Source of the DNA: Frankiaceae bacterium
GTDB taxonomy: Bacteria; Actinomycetota; Actinomycetes; JAVEEB01
NCBI GenBank assembly: GCA_030840665.1
Contig: JAVEEB010000473.1
Span: forward strand, 1 to 5,193
Direction: 5' to 3'
Length of the DNA: 5,193 nucleotides
This document shows, in pieces, positions 1-5,193 of the stretch. A program made the translations under genes and the position numbers. Below the pieces are notes generated by a model. The model did not search any database and was not told the origin of the DNA. It worked only from the letters and a program-made list of their open reading frames with translations. Position 1 is the first letter of the stretch. Every line of letters begins with the position of its first letter.

Positions 1-194
1 TCAACCTCGACCAGGGCCTGTTCGTGTCGGACGACCTCCCGCAGACCGCCCGGGTGATGGTTAAGGACGAGAACCTCTGCGTGCACTGCGGCCTGTGCGC
101 CGAGCGGTGCCCGACCGCGGCCTGGGACATGCAGCGCTTCGACATCCTTCTTCCGTACGCCGGAAAGCCCTGCTCGAACGGCAACGGCGCATGA
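1..194 (+). CDS. C-terminal end of a ferredoxin-domain oxidoreductase, probably the KorC-like FAD/NAD(P)H subunit (5' end outside window)
   Basis: Only the last 63 codons and the TGA stop (192-194) are present; the frame is open to the window edge. Counting from the first full codon at base 3, cysteines 26, 29, 32 and 36 form CVHCGLCAERCP, the classic CxxCxxCxxxCP ligand set for one [4Fe-4S] cluster. It is followed by TAAWDM and a short tail with one further Cys. Known context: GltD-like FAD-dependent NAD(P)H oxidoreductases with a C-terminal ferredoxin domain are found next to fused KorA/KorB, and in the Azoarcus evansii 2-oxoglutarate:NADP+ oxidoreductase a flavin/Fe-S subunit passes electrons to NADP+. 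Inference: this cluster takes electrons from KorB and hands them to FAD and a nicotinamide. The stop overlaps the korA start (ATGA), which points to translational coupling and a shared complex. The FAD and NAD(P) domains lie upstream and cannot be seen, so a plain ferredoxin-like subunit remains possible. Confidence 0.75.
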   Translation, partial: NLDQGLFVSDDLPQTARVMVKDENLCVHCGLCAERCPTAAWDMQRFDILLPYAGKPCSNGNGA

Positions 195-2041
195 CGACTC
201 TCGACACCCCGCAGGACCTCGCCGCCACCCAGGTCCGGGTCAACGACTTCGCCGTCAAGCTCGCCAACGTCAACGGCACCGGTTCTGCCAGCGCCAACGG
301 GCTGCTGATGCGGGCGATCTTCCGGATGGGCATCCCGGTCTCGGGCAAGAACCTGTTCCCGTCCAACATCCAGGGCCTGCCCACCTGGTACGAGATCCGC
401 GTCAACGGCAGCGGCTGGACGGCCCGGGCGCTCGACTACGACCTGATGGTCGCGATGAACGCCCAGACCTACGCCGCCGACGTCACCGAGGTCCGCAGCG
501 GCGGCTACGTCCTCTACGACTCGACCTGGCCACTCGATGCCGCCCTCGCCCGTGACGACGTGACCTTCCTCGGCGTACCACTCACGCAGATGTGCGTGGA
601 GGCCTTCGAGCGACCCAAGGAACGGCTGCTGCTCAAGAACATCTGCTACGCGGGCGTGCTGGTCGCGCTGCTCGACATCGACATCGACGTCGTCGCGACG
701 CTCGTCGACGAGACGTTCGCGAAGAACGAGCGGCTGCGCGAGTCGAACCAGCGCGCCCTGCGCATGGGCTACGACTACGCGCGCGAGCACCTGTCCTGCC
801 CGCTCCCGTTCCACCTGAGCGCGATGGACGCGACGAGGGACAGCATCCTCATCGACGGCAACACCGCGACGGCACTCGGATGCCTGTACGCCGGTGCGAC
901 CGTTGCCGCGTGGTACCCCATCACCCCGTCGACCTCCGTCATGGACAACTTCACCTCGCTGTGCCGCACCCACCGGCGCCAGGCGGTGCACCGCCCCGAC
1001 GGGGAGATCGACTACCGCAACGACTACCTCATCGTGCAGGCGGAGGACGAGCTCGCCGCGCTCGGCATGGTGCTCGGTGCCAACTGGAACGGCGCCCGCG
1101 CGTTCACCGCGACGTCGGGTCCCGGCATATCGCTGATGAACGAGCTGCTCGGCTTCGGCTACTACACCGAGATCCCGGCCGTGCTCATCGACGTGCAGCG
1201 CACCGGACCCTCGACGGGCATGCCGACGCGCACCCAGCAGGGCGACATCCTCGCCTGTGCCTATGCCTCACACGGTGACACCAAGCACCTGCTGCTGTTC
1301 CCGGCCAACCCCGCCGAGTGCTTCGACTTCGCGGTCCGCGCGTTCGACCTCGCTGAGCGCTTCCAGACGCCGGTCATCGTCCTGACCGACCTCGACATCG
1401 GCATGAACGACTGGGTGGTGCCGAGCCTGACGTGGGACGACGCGTATCTGCCCGACCGCGGCCGCGTGCTCACCAGCGCCGACCTCGACGTCATGGCGGA
1501 GTTCCACCGCTTCGCCGATGAGGACGCCGACTTCGTCACACCGCGCACCTTCCCTGGCGAGGACTCCCGAGGCGCCTACTTCGTCCGTGGCTCAGGCCAT
1601 GACAAGTACGGCGGCTACACGGAGATCCCGGACAAGTACCAAGAGGTCGTCGACCGCCTCGCCCTCAAGCACGCAGCCGCGGCCGGCCACATGCCGGGGC
1701 CGGTCGTCGAACGCCGCGACCGCGCCCGCATCGGCGTCATCACCGTCGGCAGCTGTGACCTGGCGGTGCGGGAGGCGGCCGAATTGCTCGACGCGACGGG
1801 CCTGCCCGTCGACGTCATGCGGATCCGGTCGTTCCCGTTCCAGGCGGAGGTCCGCGAGTTCATGGCCGCGCACGAGACCTGCTTCGTCATCGAGCAGAAC
1901 CGCGACGCCCAGCTGAGGTCGCTGCTCGTCCTCGAGACCGGTGTCGATCAGAGCAAGCTGAAGTCCGTGCTCGTGTACGGCGGCTTCCCGCTCAGCGCGA
2001 AGCACGTCGTCGACGGCATCCGCAACTCGCTGGGAGGCTGA
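191..2041 (+). CDS. korA: 2-oxoacid:acceptor oxidoreductase, fused gamma-alpha subunit (2-oxoglutarate oxidoreductase KorA-like)
   Basis: 616 aa. This subunit works with KorB in CoA-dependent oxidative decarboxylation of a 2-oxoacid, most likely 2-oxoglutarate to succinyl-CoA, in the cytoplasm. Residues about 17-205 form the gamma domain, with NVNGTGSASANG (27-37 region) and a FPSNIQGLPTWYEIR stretch (56-70). Residues about 222-405 are the alpha N-terminal pyrimidine-binding domain, with YPITPST (242-248), QAEDE (283-287), TSGPG (308-312) and RTGPSTGMPTRTQQGD (337-352). About 512-612 is the C-terminal transketolase-like domain. No cysteine cluster is present, as expected for this subunit. The ATG at 191 is chosen because it overlaps the upstream stop as ATGA and leads straight into the gamma domain; an in-frame GTG at 95 would overlap the upstream cysteine motif. 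No clear Shine-Dalgarno precedes 191, so translation probably depends on coupling. The order gamma-alpha in one chain is typical of bacterial KorA. Substrate is assigned by family only; another 2-oxoacid cannot be excluded. Confidence 0.9.
   Translation: MTTLDTPQDLAATQVRVNDFAVKLANVNGTGSASANGLLMRAIFRMGIPVSGKNLFPSNIQGLPTWYEIRVNGSGWTARALDYDLMVAMNAQTYAADVTEVRSGGYVLYDSTWPLDAALARDDVTFLGVPLTQMCVEAFERPKERLLLKNICYAGVLVALLDIDIDVVATLVDETFAKNERLRESNQRALRMGYDYAREHLSCPLPFHLSAMDATRDSILIDGNTATALGCLYAGATVAAWYPITPSTSVMDNFTSLCRTHRRQAVHRPDGEIDYRNDYLIVQAEDELAALGMVLGANWNGARAFTATSGPGISLMNELLGFGYYTEIPAVLIDVQRTGPSTGMPTRTQQGDILACAYASHGDTKHLLLFPANPAECFDFAVRAFDLAERFQTPVIVLTDLDIGMNDWVVPSLTWDDAYLPDRGRVLTSADLDVMAEFHRFADEDADFVTPRTFPGEDSRGAYFVRGSGHDKYGGYTEIPDKYQEVVDRLALKHAAAAGHMPGPVVERRDRARIGVITVGSCDLAVREAAELLDATGLPVDVMRIRSFPFQAEVREFMAAHETCFVIEQNRDAQLRSLLVLETGVDQSKLKSVLVYGGFPLSAKHVVDGIRNSLGG
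2032..2037 (+). promoter_or_regulatory. Ribosome binding site of korB
   Basis: GGGAGG lies within the last codons of korA, 5 nt before the korB ATG at 2043. It is the clearest Shine-Dalgarno on the plus strand and supports the 2043 start. korB follows the korA stop by a single base, so korB can both be coupled and initiate on its own. Confidence 0.7.
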
Positions 2042-2042
2042 C

Positions 2043-3092
2043 ATGCCCTCGATCGCCAAGCCCCTGGTGCCGCTGCAGCACCTCCAGCGCAACGACCTCG
2101 GGCTGACCGTGCGCGACTACGAGGGCGCCCCCTCGACCCTCTGCGGCGGCTGCGGCCACGACTCCGTCACCGCCGCCCTGATCGAGGCGCTGTTCAAGCT
2201 CGGCATCCCCCCGCACAAGATCGCCAAGCTGTCCGGCATCGGCTGCTCGTCGAAGACGCCGGCGTACTTCGTCCGGGGCGCGCACGGCTTCAACTCCGTG
2301 CACGGCCGGATGGCGACCATCGCCACCGGGGCCAACGCGGCGAACCGCGAGCTGACGTACGTCGGCATCTCAGGCGACGGCGACTCTCTGTCGATCGGCC
2401 TCGGCCACCTGGCGCACGCCATCCGCCGCAACATCAACATGCTCTACGTCATCGAGAACAACGGCGTCTACGGCCTCACCAAGGGGCAGTTCTCCGCATC
2501 CGCCGACATCAACTCGAAGTCGAAGAAGGGGGAGCCCAACCTGCTGCCCCCCATCGACCCGATCGTCATGGCCCTCAGCCTCGGCGCGACGTTCGTCGCC
2601 CGGGCGTTCTCCGGCGACAAGGACCGGCTCATCCCGATCCTGCAGGCCGGCCTGTCGCACAAGGGCTTCGCGCTCATCGACGTCATCTCGCCGTGCATCC
2701 AGTTCAACGACCACGAGGGATCGACGAAGAGCTACCTGTTCACCCGCCAGCACGAGGTGACGGCCACCGACTTCGTGCCGCCGCGCGAGGAGATCGTGGC
2801 GGCCGTTCCCGACGAGGGCGCCATCAGCGTGACGATGCACGACGGGACCGCGATGCGGTTCCGCGCCGTGCCCGAGGGCTACGACCCCACGGATCGGCAG
2901 GCGGTCGCACGCTTCGTCGAGGACCACCGCGCCCGCGGCGAGGTCGTCACCGGCCTGCTGTACGCCGACGACACGGTCGCGGACCTGCACGACCTGAACA
3001 AGACGCCTGCTGCCGCTCTCGCGTCGGTCACGTACGACCGGTTGTGCCCGGGGTCCGACGCGCTGGTGAAGCTCCAGGCGAGCTTCCGCTGA
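2043..3092 (+). CDS. korB: 2-oxoacid:acceptor oxidoreductase, ThDP-binding beta subunit (2-oxoglutarate oxidoreductase KorB-like)
   Basis: 349 aa. This is the subunit that holds ThDP and the proximal [4Fe-4S] cluster. The ThDP/Mg motif begins GDGDSLSIG at 111-119 and closes with NNGVYGLTKGQ at 139-149. Cys34 and Cys37 in LCGGCGH, Cys68 in GIGCSS and Cys218 in SPC match the four-cysteine cluster pattern of archaeal and bacterial OFOR beta subunits, where spacing is nearly the same (recalled for the Sulfolobus enzyme as 12, 15, 46, 197). The C-terminal part (about 240-349) is less conserved and contains a VTGLLYADD stretch usual for KorB. Length fits the family. It begins one base after the korA stop and is the last gene before the convergent hairpin. 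The enzyme is intact: no frameshift and no missing ligand. Electrons should leave the KorB cluster toward the ferredoxin domain encoded at 1-194, since no separate ferredoxin gene follows. Substrate choice (2-oxoglutarate) is inferred from family resemblance. Confidence 0.92.
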   Translation: MPSIAKPLVPLQHLQRNDLGLTVRDYEGAPSTLCGGCGHDSVTAALIEALFKLGIPPHKIAKLSGIGCSSKTPAYFVRGAHGFNSVHGRMATIATGANAANRELTYVGISGDGDSLSIGLGHLAHAIRRNINMLYVIENNGVYGLTKGQFSASADINSKSKKGEPNLLPPIDPIVMALSLGATFVARAFSGDKDRLIPILQAGLSHKGFALIDVISPCIQFNDHEGSTKSYLFTRQHEVTATDFVPPREEIVAAVPDEGAISVTMHDGTAMRFRAVPEGYDPTDRQAVARFVEDHRARGEVVTGLLYADDTVADLHDLNKTPAAALASVTYDRLCPGSDALVKLQASFR

Positions 3093-3100
3093 CCCGTCCA

Positions 3101-3159
3101 CCCCTCGCGGCGTCAGAATGCGGGTGTGCGTTCGACGCTCGCACGTTCTGACGCTGGGG
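3101..3159. terminator. Bidirectional hairpin between convergent korB and pntB
   Basis: A perfect 9-bp inverted repeat GCGTCAGAA (3110-3118) / TTCTGACGC (3146-3154) is seen. Flanking CCCC (3101-3104) can pair with GGGG (3156-3159), and an inner GTGCG (3126-3130) can pair with CGCAC (3140-3144), with an asymmetric internal loop between. It lies between two facing stop codons (3092 and 3162) and nearly fills the gap. There is no T-run on either side, which is common for terminators in high-GC actinobacteria. Termination in both directions is inferred from position and symmetry. Confidence 0.7.
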
Positions 3160-3161
3160 AG

Positions 3162-4571
3162 CTAACGGACGTACGCCGACAGCGCCGTACGCAGCTCGCG
3201 CAGGCCGGCCTTGGCGTCGCTGAACAGCATCGCGGTCTTGGGATCGGCGTACAGCTCGTTCTCGATCCCGGCGTACCCATGCCCCATGGACCGCTTGATC
3301 ACGATGACGCTCTTGGCGTGGTCCACGTCGAGGATCGGCATGCCGGACACGGCGTTGCCAGGCCGGCGGGCGGCCGGGTTGGTCACGTCGTTGGCGCCCA
3401 CCACGAGGACGACGTCGGTGCGGCTGAACTCGCCGTTGATCTCTTCGAGATCGCGCAGCTGCGTGTAGGGAACGTCGGCCTCGGCAAGCAGCACGTTCAT
3501 GTGTCCGGGCATCCGGCCCGCAACGGGGTGGATGCCGTAGCTGACCTCGACGCCGTGCGCCTCGAGCACGGTCGCCAGGTCGACCATCTCGTGCTGGGCC
3601 TGGGCCGCCGCCAGTCCGTATCCGGGCACCATGACGACCTTCGACGCGTAAGCAAGCTGCAGCGCGGCGTCGTCCGTCGTCGTCTCGCGGACGGACGCCC
3701 CGCCCGCGCCGGTTGCCACCGCCTCGTCGCCGGTGCCGAAGCCGCCGAGCATGATGCTGGGCAGCGAGCGGTTCATCGCCTCGGCCATGAGCAAGGTGAG
3801 GATCGCGCCGGCTGCGCCGACAAGTGCACCCGCGACGACCAGCAGAGTGTTCTCGAGCACGAAGCCGGCCATCGCGACCGCGGTGCCGGTGAAGGCGTTC
3901 AGCAGCGAGATGACGACCGGCATGTCGGCTCCGCCGATCGGCAGCGTGAGCAGCACCCCAAGACCGAGCGCGGCCACGCCGACGACGACGAGGACGGACC
4001 CGCCGCCATGCCCGGTGAGGATCACGAGCGACCCGACGACGGCGACGACCGCCAGCAATACCGCCGCGGCTCGGCCGAGCGCCGACGTCACCGGCGCACC
4101 CGAGACCCGGCCTGCCAGCTTGCCGGCCGCGACCAGTGAGCCGCTGAAGGTGATGGCGCCGATGACCACGTCGAGCACCGTCGGCAGCGACAGGCTCACA
4201 GCGGTGTTGCCCAGCCCTTGGCCGTCGACCACCTCGACCAGAGCCACCAGGGCCGCGGCACCCCCGCCGACCGCGTTGAAGAGCGACACCAGCTGCGGCA
4301 TGTCCGTCATCTTCACGCGCCGCGCGCCGACGAGTCCGGCCACCGCACCGACCGCCAGACCGGCCAGCAGCACGATGACCGATCCGGCCGTGATGACGTC
4401 GTCGCGAATCAGCACGACGCCGGTCGTCACGATCGCCACCGCCATGCCGGTGGCGGAGACGGCATTGCCGCGGCGAGCCGTCGCCGGCGAGTTCATCAGG
4501 TGCAGCCCGACGACGAACGATGTCGCCGCGGCCAGGTAGATCAGCGCGACCGTGCTGTCGAAGGCGCTCAT
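3162..4571 (-). CDS. pntB: Proton-translocating NAD(P) transhydrogenase, beta subunit
   Basis: 469 aa, close to E. coli PntB (462 aa). It is an inner-membrane protein that, with PntAA and PntAB, moves hydride between NADH and NADP+ using the proton gradient. Residues about 1-265 are the membrane domain, a run of hydrophobic helices. KMTDMPQLVSLFNAVGGG (87-104) and PIGGADMPVVISLLN (211-225) are the conserved helix segments of the proton path. Residues about 300-469 are the NADP(H)-binding domain III: PGYGLAAAQAQ (316-326), GIHPVAGRMPGHMNVLLAEA (346-365), GANDVTNPA (392-400), KRSM (427-430) and GYAG (432-435), the last two expected at the NADP 2'-phosphate and lid. The position matching E. coli His91 is Asn99 here. 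The start codon overlaps the pntAB stop as ATGA; only a weak GC-rich purine stretch precedes it, so translation is probably coupled. It is the last gene of its operon, and its stop is 3 bp from the hairpin. Confidence 0.96.
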   Translation of the reverse strand: MSAFDSTVALIYLAAATSFVVGLHLMNSPATARRGNAVSATGMAVAIVTTGVVLIRDDVITAGSVIVLLAGLAVGAVAGLVGARRVKMTDMPQLVSLFNAVGGGAAALVALVEVVDGQGLGNTAVSLSLPTVLDVVIGAITFSGSLVAAGKLAGRVSGAPVTSALGRAAAVLLAVVAVVGSLVILTGHGGGSVLVVVGVAALGLGVLLTLPIGGADMPVVISLLNAFTGTAVAMAGFVLENTLLVVAGALVGAAGAILTLLMAEAMNRSLPSIMLGGFGTGDEAVATGAGGASVRETTTDDAALQLAYASKVVMVPGYGLAAAQAQHEMVDLATVLEAHGVEVSYGIHPVAGRMPGHMNVLLAEADVPYTQLRDLEEINGEFSRTDVVLVVGANDVTNPAARRPGNAVSGMPILDVDHAKSVIVIKRSMGHGYAGIENELYADPKTAMLFSDAKAGLRELRTALSAYVR

Positions 4572-4864
4572 GCGCCGCCGCCACGCTTCGACCGGAACAT
4601 CTCCACCATTCGGTCGGTGACGACGTAGCCACCCACGACGTTCATGGCGGCAAAGACCGCAGCGATGAACAGCAGAGTGCGGCCGAGCACCGAGTCGCTC
4701 GTCGCCGCGATGACCATGACGCCGACGACGACGACGCCGTGGATCGCGTTGGCGCCCGACATCAGCGGAGTGTGCAGGCTCTGCGGCACCTTGCTGATGA
4801 CTTCGAAGCCGACCAGCAGGCCGAGCACGAAAACGGTGATGGTGGCGAGCAGGGCTGCCGTCAT
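4568..4864 (-). CDS. pntAB: NAD(P) transhydrogenase, alpha subunit membrane part (alpha-2)
   Basis: 98 aa. This small subunit supplies the alpha-side membrane helices of the transhydrogenase; in E. coli the same region is the C-terminal end of a single PntA. Three hydrophobic segments are visible, about residues 3-22, 36-55 and 59-82, followed by a basic cytoplasmic tail (RSKRGGG). HTPLMSGANAIHG (31-43) corresponds to the conserved HTPLMSVTNAISG segment of E. coli PntA. Residue 42 is His where E. coli has Ser, matching the proton-path His42 described for the Thermus thermophilus alpha-2 subunit. It overlaps pntAA upstream and pntB downstream by 4 bp each (ATGA), so the three subunits should be made in step. 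Length is normal for a separate PntAB. Confidence 0.95.
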   Translation of the reverse strand: MTAALLATITVFVLGLLVGFEVISKVPQSLHTPLMSGANAIHGVVVVGVMVIAATSDSVLGRTLLFIAAVFAAMNVVGGYVVTDRMVEMFRSKRGGGA

Positions 4865-5193
4865 CGGCTGCCTCCCAGCGTCTCGGGACGGTTGACGATG
4901 CCGTCGTGGGTGACGATGAGGCCGGCCAGCACCTCGTCCTGTACGTCGATGGTGAAGGCGCCGTCGCGGACGAGGAGCCCGAGCAGTGCTGCGACGTTGC
5001 GGGCGTAGGCAGTGGATGCCGCGCGGGGGACCTGCGAGGGCAGGTTGCCGGCCCCGATGACGGTCACGCCGCGCTCGGTGACGATGGTCATGTCCGGGAC
5101 GGAGCCGTCGACGTTGCCGCCGAGCGGGCTGGCGGCGATGTCGACGACGACGGACCCCGGTCCGAGCCGGTCCAGCGCCTCGCGGGGTACGAG
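4861..5193 (-). CDS. pntAA: NAD(P) transhydrogenase, alpha subunit NAD-binding part (alpha-1), C-terminal fragment
   Basis: The last 110 codons and the TGA stop (4861-4863) are inside the window; the frame is open to the window edge, so the start and most of the NAD(H)-binding domain I are missing. The visible part reads SVVVDIAAS, then GGN, then GVTVIGAGNLPSQVPRAAS and YARNVAALLGLL, matching the end of the alanine dehydrogenase/PntA fold (E. coli: VIVDLA, GGNC, GVKVIGYTDLPGRLPTQSS, YGTNLVNLLKLL). The conserved Cys after GGN is Val here and the preceding residues differ (SPL). The tail ends at ETLGGSR with no membrane helix, showing the split alpha-1/alpha-2 arrangement. An internal ATG at 5091 is not the true start, because homology continues upstream of it. 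This cytoplasmic domain binds NAD(H) and exchanges hydride with NADP(H) held by PntB domain III. Confidence 0.92.
   Translation of the reverse strand, partial: LVPREALDRLGPGSVVVDIAASPLGGNVDGSVPDMTIVTERGVTVIGAGNLPSQVPRAASTAYARNVAALLGLLVRDGAFTIDVQDEVLAGLIVTHDGIVNRPETLGGSR
4871..4876 (-). promoter_or_regulatory. Ribosome binding site of pntAB
   Basis: Read on the minus strand, GGGAGG lies 6 nt before the pntAB ATG (4864-4862), within the end of pntAA. It supports this start and suggests pntAB can initiate independently in addition to coupling through the ATGA overlap. Confidence 0.65.

Noticed and set aside
95..190. An upstream GTG start for korA that would add 32 residues
   Set aside because: The added residues (RRAVPDRGLGHAALRH...) do not resemble the gamma domain and are read out of frame across the upstream ferredoxin motif; the ATGA start at 191 fits better.
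2370..3101. A 243-codon minus-strand open frame opposite korB
   Set aside because: Composition is typical of antisense to a GC-rich gene, and it crosses the ThDP motif and C-terminal half of an intact korB.
3028..4632. A 534-codon open frame on the minus strand across pntB, and long plus-strand frames over the same area (for example 3126-4139)
   Set aside because: They are Arg/Gly/His/Asp-rich shadows produced by high GC content. The pntB frame explains the region with full family motifs.
4715..4740. A run of repeated GAC triplets resembling a small tandem repeat
   Set aside because: It encodes a Val-rich membrane segment (GVVVVGVMV) of pntAB and reflects codon bias, not a repeat element.

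Overview
The window is high-GC DNA with strong G/C third-position bias, tightly packed and operonic. Together with a split three-gene transhydrogenase and a fused gamma-alpha 2-oxoacid oxidoreductase subunit, this suggests a high-GC actinobacterium. A Nocardioides-like lineage is only a guess, and the sequence itself cannot fix the taxon. No rRNA, tRNA, CRISPR array, insertion sequence or phage gene is visible.

Left half (1-3092, plus strand): the 3' part of an operon encoding a thiamine-diphosphate (ThDP) dependent 2-oxoacid:acceptor oxidoreductase, most like 2-oxoglutarate oxidoreductase (Kor/KGOR). It starts with the last 63 codons of an upstream protein ending in a one-cluster [4Fe-4S] ferredoxin-like domain, probably a KorC-like FAD/NAD(P)H oxidoreductase. 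Then come korA (gamma and alpha domains fused, 616 aa) and korB (ThDP/[4Fe-4S] beta subunit, 349 aa). The first two genes overlap by ATGA and the last two are 1 bp apart, so the three products are probably made together as one complex.

Middle (3093-3161): a 69-bp convergent intergenic gap filled by a long inverted repeat, the likely two-way transcription terminator.

Right half (3162-5193, minus strand): a proton-translocating NAD(P) transhydrogenase operon in the split three-subunit form, pntAA (C-terminal part only, running off the window), pntAB and pntB. The genes are joined by two ATGA overlaps.

How they may work together: if the flavoprotein upstream of korA uses NADP+, as in the KGOR described from Azoarcus evansii, the left operon would convert 2-oxoglutarate to succinyl-CoA and make NADPH. 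The right operon would exchange hydride between NADPH and NADH, coupled to the proton gradient. Both are known families and nothing here is a wholly new system. The most informative details are this pairing and a relocated proton-channel histidine in the transhydrogenase (Asn in PntB, His42 in PntAB).
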